Assembly: GCF_030531065.1 (NCBI RefSeq)
Contig: NZ_JAUNOQ010000016.1
Coordinates: 1-50,574, forward strand
Direction: 5' to 3'
DNA length: 50,574 nucleotides
Source: Phascolarctobacterium sp.
GTDB lineage: Bacteria; Bacillota; Negativicutes; Acidaminococcales; Acidaminococcaceae
The first letter of the stretch is position 1, and every line of letters begins with the position of its first letter. The notes beneath the pieces were generated by a model. It was not told the DNA's origin, did not search any database, and saw only the letters and a program-made list of their open reading frames with translations. A program made the translations under genes and the position numbers. Shown here piece by piece: positions 8,890 to 18,088 of the stretch.

Positions 8890-8989
8890 ATTCCACGTCC
8901 CCCTTAATTACTGGGTATCATTATTGACAAAATCATTGATTAGTATAAGTTCAACGTCGAGGAGCTATTTTCCTGCTGCCTTAATAAAT

Positions 8990-9322
8990 TTATTTTCCCA
9001 TATACAGCCGACGAATGACGCCCATATTCTGAAAGATACGCATACCAAAAATCAGAATGGCCACAATATACAGGTCGATGCCGATCATATTACCGGCATA
9101 GCATAAAAACGCGGCTAAAATACCGTTGATAAAAAAGCCGGAAATAAAGACCTGCGTATCATACTTACTTTCCATGGACGCGCGCACGCCGCCCAGCACA
9201 GCGTCCATACCGGCCATTACCGCCACGGCCAGCAAACGGGCGTACTCAGGCGGCAGGCTGAAGGGACAGTAAATGCCGCCCACAAAACCGACCAGCAGGC
9301 CAAGTATTGCATAGTAAATCAT
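8990..9322 (-). CDS. sbp: Small basic protein, DUF1290 membrane protein
   Basis: A 110-residue integral membrane protein with three to four hydrophobic stretches (MIYYAILGLLVGFVGGIY at the start, then helices near 28-44, 63-80 and 84-98) and a basic end (RRLYMGK). This matches the DUF1290/Sbp family found between ftsQ and ftsZ in many Firmicutes; its molecular role is not established. The start overlaps the DUF881 gene by 4 bp (ATGA), so translation is coupled. Confidence 0.88.
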   Translation of the reverse strand: MIYYAILGLLVGFVGGIYCPFSLPPEYARLLAVAVMAGMDAVLGGVRASMESKYDTQVFISGFFINGILAAFLCYAGNMIGIDLYIVAILIFGMRIFQNMGVIRRLYMGK

Positions 9323-10026
9323 TTCTGCCCCTCCTTTTCGCCCACGGCTTTGGCATATTCAAAATTACGCGGTGCCTTAAGCGCGGGAACACGCAGATTT
9401 TCTACGGTTTTTATTTTTACCTGAATACCCCAAAACTCAAAGGTTTCCACCACGCCGCCGCGCAAACGCAAAGCGCTGGTCAGCGTTTTCGGCGCGCCGA
9501 TGGCTTTAATTACGTAGGGCGGCGCGCTGCGGACATTATTGACGGACACTGTCGGCCCGGCGCAGCGCACCTCGCTCATGGCCACGATACGCTGGTCGTT
9601 AAGAGAGATGGCTTCGGCTCCAGCAGCGCGCAGCTCGTTGAGTACGCGCAGCAGGTCCTCGTCGTGGATAATATATAAATTAGGATTATCGTTAGCTTTT
9701 TTGGGAATATTGCTGTCGTCCAAAACAACCTCAATACCCTGTCCTTCCACTTCCGTAGTACCGGCAAGCAGCTCCAGCCGCTCCTGCCCCGGATCATCAG
9801 GATTATCGGCTCCATGCTGGCGCAGATTATCTATTTCCGCCAGCAAACGCTGATTCTCCGTCTCTGCCAGCTTCAGGCGTTCAGACAAATCCTCTACGCG
9901 ATCCATCCGAATGGACCTTTGCTGCTCCGTGGTTTTATACTGCACCGACAGCATAAAGCCTAAAACCATGAATACAAAGGCAATGACCAGCTTGCCCTTT
10001 AAATCCATAGCAACTAATTCTTTCAT
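9319..10026 (-). CDS. DUF881 family protein of the division cluster
   Basis: A 235-residue, single-pass membrane protein: a hydrophobic helix near residues 13-29, a coiled-coil stretch about 37-68 (rich in E, L, Q and R), then the extracytoplasmic DUF881 domain with the characteristic segments EGQGIEVVLDD, IHDEDLLRVLNELRAAGAEAI and SLNDQRIV. The family (YlxW/YlxX in Bacillus) accompanies ftsQ and sbp; function is unknown but division or envelope assembly is likely from context. ATG 10026 has GAGGGTG upstream. It lies 11 bp after ftsQ. Confidence 0.9.
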   Translation of the reverse strand: MKELVAMDLKGKLVIAFVFMVLGFMLSVQYKTTEQQRSIRMDRVEDLSERLKLAETENQRLLAEIDNLRQHGADNPDDPGQERLELLAGTTEVEGQGIEVVLDDSNIPKKANDNPNLYIIHDEDLLRVLNELRAAGAEAISLNDQRIVAMSEVRCAGPTVSVNNVRSAPPYVIKAIGAPKTLTSALRLRGGVVETFEFWGIQVKIKTVENLRVPALKAPRNFEYAKAVGEKEGQK

Positions 10027-10037
10027 TACTTACACCC

Positions 10038-10811
10038 TCATTTTTCTTTTCCAGGCACCAGTTTAATGTATGGTTTAGCAAAGGTTAAATCAATATATTC
10101 GGCTTGGATATTTTTATTTTTTATTTCGTTAAACACCGTCATAAACACCTGCGCTTTGTGCGGCAGCTCGGTCACAGGCCCCAACAGGATGGGAAAGCTG
10201 CCGCGCAGGCGCAGCTTCGCTTCGTTTCTGTCGTCCACGCCTATTTCGGCGATACGGTCGCGGGCGTCGCCGTCCAGCTGCTGCAAAAATTGCAGTATTT
10301 CCATTACGCTGTCGTTGCCCACAGGGTCGCCCAGGAAAACATTGCCGCATTGCACGCCCACCAGCAGCGGCGCGCGGGCGTCGGGGATCCCCGTAGTGAC
10401 GTTCATCACTACGCCGTTATAATCCAGCTGCAAATAGCTGCGGTAAGAGTTGGCCACATACAAAGCCGGCTGGCGTTCCTCCACCGTTACCTCCAAACCT
10501 GCGGGCCAGCGATAAACGACTCTGGCGTTTTGAAAGCGGATATCGTGGTTTAAAGCGTCCTGCAGCCGTCCGGCGCTGACATTGAAAAAGTTGAAGGGCG
10601 GCTCGCTGCCTCCCAGCTTGATAGCTTCTTCCTCGGTCAGCAGATTAGTCCCATGAATAACGACGCTGCCAAAGGCCAAGCCGGGCTGATGAATATAGCT
10701 CCAGCCGAACTGCAAGCCATAGGCCGCAGCGCCCAGAGCCAGCAGCATCCCCAACGCCCTTAAGCGTTTGCGCCGTTTGTGAGCCCGCAGGCGTTCCTTG
10801 ATTGTCGCCAT
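10038..10811 (-). CDS. ftsQ: Cell division protein FtsQ/DivIB
   Basis: Bitopic divisome protein that holds FtsL and FtsB partners outside the membrane. With ATG 10811 it has 257 residues: a very basic cytoplasmic N-terminus (RAHKRRKRLR), one membrane helix near 18-36, a POTRA domain (FGSVVIHGTNLLTEEEAIKL onward) and the FtsQ domain with WPAGLEVTVEERQPALY. The ORF opens three codons earlier, but AAGGAG would touch that ATG; it lies 9 bases from ATG 10811. The 61-bp gap after ddl contains a tight GC-rich hairpin (10842-10856) without a T-run. Confidence 0.93.
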   Translation of the reverse strand: MATIKERLRAHKRRKRLRALGMLLALGAAAYGLQFGWSYIHQPGLAFGSVVIHGTNLLTEEEAIKLGGSEPPFNFFNVSAGRLQDALNHDIRFQNARVVYRWPAGLEVTVEERQPALYVANSYRSYLQLDYNGVVMNVTTGIPDARAPLLVGVQCGNVFLGDPVGNDSVMEILQFLQQLDGDARDRIAEIGVDDRNEAKLRLRGSFPILLGPVTELPHKAQVFMTVFNEIKNKNIQAEYIDLTFAKPYIKLVPGKEK

Positions 10812-10872
10812 GGCTTGCATCTCCTTTATCAGTACGCGGCACGCCGCCCGGCGGCGCGTTTACCAACGATGA

Positions 10873-11811
10873 TTATTTAGCGCTCAGCAAAATGCGCTCG
10901 CACAGCTCAGGAAAGCTGATGCCCACGGCAGCTGCCGCCTTGGGCACAAGGCTGGTAGCCGTCATGCCGGGAACAGTGTTGGCCTCCAAAACATAGCCCT
11001 GGCCCTGCTCGTCCAGCATCAAATCAATGCGCGCCACACCGCTCAGGCCCAGCACATTATAAGCGGCGACTGCCAGCTGCTGCACATGAGCGGTAATTGC
11101 TTCGCCCAAAGGCGCCGGACAATGGTAGTCGGTAGCGCCCTTAGTATATTTGGAATGGAAATCATACGCGCCGGAATGCGGGGCAATCCAGATAACAGGC
11201 AACGGCTTAGGCTGCCCTGCTTCCTCCATAATGGCCACTGTCAGCTCCTTGCCCACAATACATTCCTCTACCAATACGTTAGCGGAATAATCGAAGGCTT
11301 CCTTTAAGGCAGGCTCGATCTCAGCTTCGTTTTTAATCATATATACGCCGATGCTGGAGCCCTGGGACGCAGCCTTAATAACGACTGGCACGCCAAACTC
11401 CCGCAGCACCTGCTCCTTGACGGCGGCTAAATCGCCGCACTCGCGTTTATGCAGAATCAGGCAGCGGGGCGTAGCGATGCCCGCGGACTGCAAAAAGCGT
11501 TTGGTAGCGGATTTATCCATGCTCACAGCGCTGGCTAAAACGCCGCAGCCGGTATAGGGAATGCCTGCAGCCTCCAAAAGGCTCTGCAAGCGTCCGTCCT
11601 CGCCGTACTTGCCATGCACCGCATTAAAAACGACCTTGGCGTTCATAGCGTGCAGCTGGCTCAATAATCTGTCGGGAACAAGCTCCACCTCTTTGGCGTT
11701 ATAGCCTTTTTCTCTTAAAGCGGCGGCAATAGCGCCGCCGGTAATGCGCGAAATTTCCGCTTCGGAGGAAGGTCCTCCCAAAACTACTGCCACTACATCT
11801 TGTTTATTCAT
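10873..11811 (-). CDS. ddl: D-alanine--D-alanine ligase
   Basis: Joins two D-alanines with ATP to make the peptidoglycan terminal dipeptide. 312 residues, normal length for the short Ddl type. It begins VVAVVLGGPSSEAEIS (N-terminal domain), continues with HGKYGEDGRLQ and PYTGCGVLASAVSMDK (the serine region used in D-Ala binding), and ends with the ATP-grasp metal site GVARIDLMLDEQG..VLEANTVPGMT. The ATG overlaps the murC stop by 4 bp. It occupies the place where murB is found in many related clusters. Confidence 0.96.
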   Translation of the reverse strand: MNKQDVVAVVLGGPSSEAEISRITGGAIAAALREKGYNAKEVELVPDRLLSQLHAMNAKVVFNAVHGKYGEDGRLQSLLEAAGIPYTGCGVLASAVSMDKSATKRFLQSAGIATPRCLILHKRECGDLAAVKEQVLREFGVPVVIKAASQGSSIGVYMIKNEAEIEPALKEAFDYSANVLVEECIVGKELTVAIMEEAGQPKPLPVIWIAPHSGAYDFHSKYTKGATDYHCPAPLGEAITAHVQQLAVAAYNVLGLSGVARIDLMLDEQGQGYVLEANTVPGMTATSLVPKAAAAVGISFPELCERILLSAK

Positions 11812-13208
11812 TTTGCTTTACGCTCCAATTCTCTCACTAATTCTTCGCCAATTTTAAAAACGTCGCCCGCGCCGACGGTCATAATCAAATCGCCGGGCTG
11901 AGCCTGACGCTCCAGATATTCCTCCGCCTTATCCAAACGCGGAATATATAAAACCTTCTGCCCCGTCGCCGCCTGAATGCCCTCGGCCAGCTTAGCGCTG
12001 GACACGCCGGGAATCGGCTCCTCGCTGGCGGCGTAAATATCCGTCAGAATAAGCTCGTCGCATTCGGTAAAGCTCTGGCAGAATTCGTCGAACAGCAGCT
12101 GCGTACGCGTATAGCGGTGAGGCTGGAACACGCACAGCAGGCGCTGCGGCCGCGTCTGACGGGCAGCCTTCAAGGTCACGCCGATTTCCGTAGGATGATG
12201 GGCGTAATCGTCCACTACCCAAACGCCGTTCACCTTGCCCTTAGTTTCAAAACGGCGTTTAGCGCCGCCGAATTTTTTCAGAGCCTCCAAAATAACCGGC
12301 ACGTCAATGCCCATCTCGCGGGCTGCCGCAAAAGCGCCCAGGGAGTTAAGCACATTATGACGCCCCGGCACCATTAGCTGCACCTTCGCCGTCAGCTCGC
12401 CGCGATAATACAGCTCGTAGGTGGTGCCGTTGACGCCGTAGTTCACATTTTCAGCTATGTAATCGGCGCCCTCGCCCTCCATGCCATAGGTAACGACGGT
12501 TTTATCGGTTTCGGCAGCCAGGCGCCGCACCTTTGGGTTATCGGCGCATAAAATCGCCTTGCCGCCCTCCTTGATATTGCTTAAAAATTGCTTAAAGGCT
12601 AAATAAATATTTTCTTCCGTACCGTAATGGTCCAGATGGTCGTCCTCAATATTGGTCACTACTGCCAGATAAGGATAAAATTTCAGGAAGGAGCCGTCGC
12701 TTTCGTCGGCCTCCGCTACTACCCAGGGGCCTGCGCCGTTTAAAGCGTTACCGCCCAGGCTACTTACCTCGCCGCCGATAACCACCGTAGGGTCGACGCC
12801 GCTGGCTGCGGCAATGCAGGAAATCATAGCGCTGGTCGTAGTCTTGCCATGAGCCCCGGCTATCGCGACTCCCTTAGCGTCGTCGGCGTTCAGAACGGCG
12901 GCCAGAACGTCGCTGCGGTGCAGCACCGGAATCCCGCGTTTTTTAGCAGCCACCAGCTCCGGGTTATTGGGATGTATTGCCGTGGAAATAACCACTGCGT
13001 CGGCGTCGTCCACCTGACAGGCGTCATGTCCCATAAAAACCATCGCTCCAGCCTCCGCCAAATGCGCGGACATATGGCCAGCGTTCAAATCGGACCCGCT
13101 CACATCATAGCCGCGTTTAATAAGCACATAGGCGACCGCGCTCATGCCCGCGCCGCCGATGCCGATAAAGTGTATATTATGCAGATTAGCTAACTTATTT
13201 TCCGCCAC
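11808..13208 (-). CDS. murC: UDP-N-acetylmuramate--L-alanine ligase MurC
   Basis: ATP-dependent cytoplasmic ligase adding L-Ala to UDP-MurNAc, the first step of the stem peptide. 466 residues: N-terminal Rossmann fold FIGIGGAGMSAVA at 14-26, P-loop GAHGKTTT at 118-125, central EADESDGSF, and the C-terminal ligase domain with VDDYAHHPTEI and FQPHRYTR. The start codon is GTG at 13208, supported by AGGAGG 7-8 bases ahead. It lies 11 bp after murG and is coupled to ddl by a 4-bp overlap. Confidence 0.97.
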   Translation of the reverse strand: MAENKLANLHNIHFIGIGGAGMSAVAYVLIKRGYDVSGSDLNAGHMSAHLAEAGAMVFMGHDACQVDDADAVVISTAIHPNNPELVAAKKRGIPVLHRSDVLAAVLNADDAKGVAIAGAHGKTTTSAMISCIAAASGVDPTVVIGGEVSSLGGNALNGAGPWVVAEADESDGSFLKFYPYLAVVTNIEDDHLDHYGTEENIYLAFKQFLSNIKEGGKAILCADNPKVRRLAAETDKTVVTYGMEGEGADYIAENVNYGVNGTTYELYYRGELTAKVQLMVPGRHNVLNSLGAFAAAREMGIDVPVILEALKKFGGAKRRFETKGKVNGVWVVDDYAHHPTEIGVTLKAARQTRPQRLLCVFQPHRYTRTQLLFDEFCQSFTECDELILTDIYAASEEPIPGVSSAKLAEGIQAATGQKVLYIPRLDKAEEYLERQAQPGDLIMTVGAGDVFKIGEELVRELERKAK

Positions 13209-13219
13209 TGGACACCCTC

Positions 13220-14323
13220 CTATTTCTTCGCCAACGCCAAGGCCTGCTTAGCGATGGTTTCCGCCGCCTGCGGCTGCCCTAGCGCTTTAGCCGCCGCCTG
13301 CATCTTCTCCAAATCCTTTTCGTGTAACAGCAAATGTTCGATAGCCTCCAGGATACGTTCTCCCGTCAGCTCCTTATCCAAAATAACCTGCGCCGCACCG
13401 CGGGCTTCTACCGCTCTGGCGTTAAATTCCTGATGGTTGGCCGTTGCGTAGGGGTATGGCACCAGCACCGCAGGCACGCCCTTGGCCGTCAGCTCCGCCA
13501 GGCCGATAGCTCCGGCGCGGAATACGGCCAGATCTGCCGCGGCCAAAGCCATGGGCATATTATGCAGATACGGCTTAATAATAATATTAGCAGCCACGCC
13601 GCCGCGTTTGCGCACCGCTTCCATATATTGCTCATAATTTACGTCGCCGGTAGCGTGCAGCACCTGCACCTCAAGGCGACCCGACAGCGCCAGCTCCGCC
13701 TCCAGCATCGCCTGATTGATGCTGCGTGCGCCGCGACTGCCGCCGGAAACTAATATCGTCTTCTTTTCCGGGTCCAGACCCAGCTTCTTCACAGCCTCCT
13801 GCCGCGTATGCTCCAGAATTTCGCTGCGGATAGGATTGCCGGTATAGACCAGCTCCGCCTTGCCGTGAAAATATTTGCCGGCCTCCTTGTAGCCTAAAAA
13901 GACCTTGCGCACATAACGGGCCAAAATCTTATTAGTCACGCCGGGCATAGCGTTCTGCTCCTGAATGCAGCAGGGAATGTTATGCAGCGCCGCCAGCAAA
14001 ACGATGGGCCCGCAGACATAGCCGCCCGTACCGATAACCAAGTCGGGACGCTGTTCCTTGATAATTTTGTAAGCGTCGCACAGGCCCGTAAACAGCTTGC
14101 CGACGCTGCGCAACGTATCGAAGCTTAAGCTGCGTTTAAAGCCCGCCACCTCGATAAATTGCAGCGGATAGCCGTAGCGGGGAATAATATCCTTTTCTAA
14201 ACCCTGCCGCGTGCCGACAAAACTGATATCGGCGTCAGGACACAGCTTTTTGATCTGGTCGGCGATAGTCAGCGCCGGGTAAATATGCCCGCCGGTACCG
14301 CCGCCGGAAAGAATGACCTTCAC
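13220..14323 (-). CDS. murG: UDP-GlcNAc: lipid I GlcNAc transferase MurG
   Basis: Peripheral membrane GT28 transferase that converts lipid I to lipid II. 367 residues: the N-terminal glycine loop GGGTGGHIYPALTIA (7-21), a second G-loop GTGGYVCGP, the donor-site segment SGGSRGARSIN, and the signature GAIGLAELTAKGVPAVLVPYP near the sugar-nucleotide pocket. The start codon is GTG 14323 with GGGAGGAGG upstream. The gap to murD is 16 bp, with no ftsW/spoVE-type gene in it as is seen in many clusters. Confidence 0.97.
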   Translation of the reverse strand: MKVILSGGGTGGHIYPALTIADQIKKLCPDADISFVGTRQGLEKDIIPRYGYPLQFIEVAGFKRSLSFDTLRSVGKLFTGLCDAYKIIKEQRPDLVIGTGGYVCGPIVLLAALHNIPCCIQEQNAMPGVTNKILARYVRKVFLGYKEAGKYFHGKAELVYTGNPIRSEILEHTRQEAVKKLGLDPEKKTILVSGGSRGARSINQAMLEAELALSGRLEVQVLHATGDVNYEQYMEAVRKRGGVAANIIIKPYLHNMPMALAAADLAVFRAGAIGLAELTAKGVPAVLVPYPYATANHQEFNARAVEARGAAQVILDKELTGERILEAIEHLLLHEKDLEKMQAAAKALGQPQAAETIAKQALALAKK

Positions 14324-14339
14324 AATTTTTCCTCCTCCC

Positions 14340-15698
14340 TTACTGCGGCAAATCGTTTACCAGCTGCTTAAAGCAGCGGCCGCGCTCAGGGTAGTTTTTA
14401 AACATATCGTAAGACGAGCAGGCCGGAGACAGCAGCACCGTCTGGGGCGGCCGCGCCATTGCATACGCCTGCCGCACAGCATCCTCAAAGGAGGACGCCA
14501 GCAGGATATGCTCCACGCCGCATTCCACGGCTGCCTGATAAAAGCGCTCCTTCGCCTCGCCCAAAAGGATCAGCGCGTCGCATTTTTCCTTAACCAGCCG
14601 CATCATAGGCTCCAGCTCCGTCAGCTTATCATGGCCTCCGGCCAGCAAAATAATATGCCCGTCCTTAAAGGCCTCCAAAGCTTTAATAGCCGAATCCGTA
14701 TTGGTTGCCTTGGAATCGTTGTAATAGGGCACGCCTTTAATGGTTCTTACATATTCCAGGCGATGCTCGATGCTGTGAAAGTTGCGCAGCACATCCGCCA
14801 TATCCTCAATGGACACGCCGGCAAAATAACCGCAGGCAATGGCTGCCAGCACATTTTCTTCGTTGTGCCCGCCAAATAAGTGCAGCTCGTCTATATTGCA
14901 AACAACATTTGTTGTATTATTCCATTTTATCACAAAATTACCATTTTGCATAAAAATTCCCGCATCCAGACAGACTTTTCTGCTGAAATAGCAGATCTGC
15001 CCTCTGCTTGCGGCGGCCCAGCCGCGTACAATCGGATCGTCGTAATTCAGCACGGTGATCTGCTGCGGCCCCTGCCTGCGGAAAATATTTTTCTTAGCCT
15101 CGCCGTAAGCCTCCATCGTATGATGGCGCTCCAAATGATCGGGCGTTAAATTCAGCACTACGGCAATATCGGGACAGAAGTCCTTCACCTTTTCCAGCTG
15201 AAAGCTGCTCAGCTCCGCCGCCAGCCAGCCGTTAGCAGGCAGGTGCTCCACCTCCTTGGACAAAGCCAGGCCGATGTTGCCACCCACCGCGCTGGGCACG
15301 GACAGGCGCTTGAACATTTCTCCCACGATAGTCGTAGTCGTAGTCTTGCCGTTAGTACCGGTAATAGCGGCTATATGCCCGCCGTATAAACGGTAGCCTA
15401 ATTCAATTTCGCTAATAACCTCCAGCCCGCGGGTCTCCGCCTCAAAAACATGGGGCGCATCGCAAGGCACGCCGGGCGACAGCACCAGCTGCCCCGCCTC
15501 AGCCAGCAAACCGTCAAAGCTTTTCTGCCCACAAACCAAAGCGCCGCCGCAGGCAGCCAGCTCCTGCGCCAGCTCTGCATCTATTTGGCAGGGAGCGTCG
15601 TTATATAAAAACACCTGTTGTCCACGCTGTGCCAGCACCTGCGCCGCGCCGCGGCCGCTGATACCTGCGCCGTAGACTATTACAGCCTTTTGCATCAT
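14340..15698 (-). CDS. murD: UDP-MurNAc-L-alanine--D-glutamate ligase MurD
   Basis: Cytoplasmic Mur ligase adding D-Glu. 452 residues: N-terminal domain VIVYGAGISGRGAA (7-20), P-loop GTNGKTTTT from 114, LNLTPDHLERH in the central domain, and C-terminal YYNDSKATNTDSAI with LLAGGHDK, and FSP-like LLSPACSSYDMF. Two ATG codons stand at the start; 15698 is chosen, with AGGAGG 8 bases ahead. It follows mraY by 12 bp and precedes murG by 16 bp. Confidence 0.96.
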   Translation of the reverse strand: MMQKAVIVYGAGISGRGAAQVLAQRGQQVFLYNDAPCQIDAELAQELAACGGALVCGQKSFDGLLAEAGQLVLSPGVPCDAPHVFEAETRGLEVISEIELGYRLYGGHIAAITGTNGKTTTTTIVGEMFKRLSVPSAVGGNIGLALSKEVEHLPANGWLAAELSSFQLEKVKDFCPDIAVVLNLTPDHLERHHTMEAYGEAKKNIFRRQGPQQITVLNYDDPIVRGWAAASRGQICYFSRKVCLDAGIFMQNGNFVIKWNNTTNVVCNIDELHLFGGHNEENVLAAIACGYFAGVSIEDMADVLRNFHSIEHRLEYVRTIKGVPYYNDSKATNTDSAIKALEAFKDGHIILLAGGHDKLTELEPMMRLVKEKCDALILLGEAKERFYQAAVECGVEHILLASSFEDAVRQAYAMARPPQTVLLSPACSSYDMFKNYPERGRCFKQLVNDLPQ

Positions 15699-15710
15699 TA
15701 TGGATGCCTC

Positions 15711-16673
15711 CTATAAAACAGCGGTCAGCCACAGCCACAATCCCGCAGCGGACAGCGCCAGGCTGAAAATCGTAAAGACGCGCACCACCTTAACCTCGCG
15801 CCAGCCGCCCAGCTCAAAATGGTGATGCACAGGCGCCATGCGGAAGAACCGCTTGCCGCCGGTCAGTCGGAAGTAGCCTACCTGAATAATAACGGACAAA
15901 GCTTCGGCCACATAAACGCCGCCGATAATCACCAGCAGCAGCTCCGTGCGCGTCAGCAGCGCCAGCGCCGCCACGCCGCCGCCCAAGGCCAGCGAGCCCG
16001 TGTCGCCCATAAACACCTGCGCCGGGTGACGGTTAAACAGCAAAAAGCCCAGGCAAGCGCCCGCCATACCCAAAGCAAAGCCGCTCAAATCCAACAGACC
16101 CTGCATATAGGCGATAAAAGCGAAGGCCAGCGTCACCGGCAGGCTCACAAAGGATACCAGCCCGTCCAAGCCGTCCGTAAGATTCACGGCGTTAGTCGTG
16201 CCCACCAGCAGCACAAAGGCCAGCGCGTAATAACCCCAGCCAAAATCCAGCGTGACGTTCAGCCCCGGAACCCACAGCTCCGTATTGCCGATATGCGTTT
16301 CGGCAAAATACACATAAGCGCCTGCCAAAATAAATTGCAGCAAAAATTTTTGCTTAGCCGTCAGGCCCAGATTGCGCTTCATTACAACCTTAATATAATC
16401 GTCGATAAATCCTATAGCCCCGTGACCCAAGGTCAGCACCAAAGCGATAACCACGCGGGGCGTAAACGAACCCCATAAAAGAGCCAGCGCCAACGCCGCC
16501 AGCATCATCAGTCCGCCCATGGTCGGCGTGCCGCTTTTCTTCATATGGCTGGCAGGGCCGCATTCACGGATGGACTGCCCAAAATTTAATTTATGCAGAT
16601 ATTTGATCAGCACCGGGCCGATCAGCGCGCACACGATAAAAGCAGTTACGGGGATTGCAACTAATTTAAACAT
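15711..16673 (-). CDS. mraY: Phospho-MurNAc-pentapeptide translocase MraY
   Basis: Integral membrane enzyme making lipid I from UDP-MurNAc-pentapeptide and undecaprenyl phosphate. 320 residues with about ten membrane helices. Family motifs are present: KKSGTPTMGGLM (46-57), the catalytic FIDDYIK near 89-95, TNAVNLTDGLDGL with the metal-binding Asp residues, VFMGDTGSLALGG, and the MAPVHHHFEL loop. GAGGGAC precedes ATG 16673. It is separated from murF by 50 bp and from murD by 12 bp. Confidence 0.97.
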   Translation of the reverse strand: MFKLVAIPVTAFIVCALIGPVLIKYLHKLNFGQSIRECGPASHMKKSGTPTMGGLMMLAALALALLWGSFTPRVVIALVLTLGHGAIGFIDDYIKVVMKRNLGLTAKQKFLLQFILAGAYVYFAETHIGNTELWVPGLNVTLDFGWGYYALAFVLLVGTTNAVNLTDGLDGLVSFVSLPVTLAFAFIAYMQGLLDLSGFALGMAGACLGFLLFNRHPAQVFMGDTGSLALGGGVAALALLTRTELLLVIIGGVYVAEALSVIIQVGYFRLTGGKRFFRMAPVHHHFELGGWREVKVVRVFTIFSLALSAAGLWLWLTAVL

Positions 16674-16723
16674 AAACGTCCCTCAACAATCATTAGTAAT
16701 TCCAAAGCATAACGCCGCCGGGC

Positions 16724-18088
16724 TTATTTAAACAGCTCCAGCATGCGTCCCACCTGCATAGAGTTGGAGCCCTTCAGCAGGATAATATCCCCTGCCTCGG
16801 CCAACAGCCTCAGATTATCGGCCGCCTCCTGACGGCTGCCGCAGTGGCGCGTCTTGCCGCCCAGCTTCTGCACCTCGTCGCTGATATAGGCAGCCTGCTC
16901 CCCATAGGTCAGCACATAATCCACGCCGTATTCCACGGCCCAGCGGCCTACGCGGCGGTGCGCATCCTCGCTGATTGCGCCCAGCTCCAGCATATCGGCC
17001 AGCACGGCGATAGTACGGCCCTTGCCGCGCACAGCCTTTTTGGCCTCCGCCAGCGTTTTTAAAGCAGCCTCCATAGAAGCGGGGCTGGCGTTATAAGCGT
17101 CGTTGATAAAAGTAATATCGCCAATGTAAATAATTTCCTGACGGCTGCCGGTCAGCCGCGCCGTCGCCAGCGCCCTGGCGCTGTCCTCCATGCTGACGCC
17201 GTAGCAGGCGGCGCCCGCGATAGCGGACAAGGCGTTATACACATTATGCTCGCCAATCAGCTGCAAACGCACCCGCACACTTTTGCCCGTAGCCTTTTCC
17301 GTACAGGTGAAGGTCGTGCCCCCGGCAGAAGTGGCAATATCGCTGCCGCGATAATCGCAGCCTTCGCTCAAGCCGAAATATACTACCTTCGCCTTAGTCA
17401 ACGAAGCGGCGCGCAGCACATATTCGTTATCGCCGTTCAGCACGGCAAAGCCCTCCGCAGGCAGGTCAACTACCAGCTCGCTTTTGGCCTTGGCAATATT
17501 ATCCATGCTGCCCAAAAGCTCCATATGAGTTTCGCCGACGTTGGTTATCAAGCCGCTGTCCGGCTCGGCAATCCGGCACAGCTCCTCAATCTGGCCTAAG
17601 CCGCGCATACCCATTTCCACTACGGCGATATCCGTATCCGGCTTAATATCCAGCAGGGTTTTCGGCAATCCGATCTCATTATTAAAATTGCCCTGGGTCT
17701 TAACCACATTATACTTTACGCTCAGGCAGGCGGCCAGCAAATCCTTGGTCGACGTTTTGCCGTTAGAACCGGTAATGGCGAAAACCTTCAGGCTCTTCTG
17801 CCTGCGGCGGTAAGCGCGGGCCAGCTGCTGATAGGCCAGCAGCGTATCCTGCACTCTGAACACCGCCGCTCCCGCAGGCAGCCGCTCGATGTCGTGAGAA
17901 ATGACTACGCCGGAAGCGCCCAAGGCCACGGCCTTAGCGCAATAATCGTGTCCGTCAAAATTGCCGCCCTTTAAAGCCACAAATAATTCGCCCGGCTTCA
18001 CCGCCCGCGAATCCGTAGTCACGCCGGCAAATTCAAAATCGTCGCGCACAGCGTTGGTTGCCGCTATAATTTCGCTGGCTTTTATCAT
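16724..18088 (-). CDS. murF: UDP-MurNAc-tripeptide--D-alanyl-D-alanine ligase MurF
   Basis: Cytoplasmic ligase adding the D-Ala-D-Ala dipeptide made by Ddl. 454 residues: N-terminal domain with DSRAVKPGELFVAL, P-loop GSNGKTSTKD from 107, the central DIAVVEMGMRGLGQIEEL segment typical of MurF, and C-terminal NDAYNASPASMEAALKTL. It overlaps the murE stop by 4 bp, so the two ligases are translationally coupled. Confidence 0.97.
   Translation of the reverse strand: MIKASEIIAATNAVRDDFEFAGVTTDSRAVKPGELFVALKGGNFDGHDYCAKAVALGASGVVISHDIERLPAGAAVFRVQDTLLAYQQLARAYRRRQKSLKVFAITGSNGKTSTKDLLAACLSVKYNVVKTQGNFNNEIGLPKTLLDIKPDTDIAVVEMGMRGLGQIEELCRIAEPDSGLITNVGETHMELLGSMDNIAKAKSELVVDLPAEGFAVLNGDNEYVLRAASLTKAKVVYFGLSEGCDYRGSDIATSAGGTTFTCTEKATGKSVRVRLQLIGEHNVYNALSAIAGAACYGVSMEDSARALATARLTGSRQEIIYIGDITFINDAYNASPASMEAALKTLAEAKKAVRGKGRTIAVLADMLELGAISEDAHRRVGRWAVEYGVDYVLTYGEQAAYISDEVQKLGGKTRHCGSRQEAADNLRLLAEAGDIILLKGSNSMQVGRMLELFK

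Noticed and set aside
9539-10553. Plus-strand frames opposite DUF881 and ftsQ
   Set aside because: All are shadows of well-recognised minus-strand genes.
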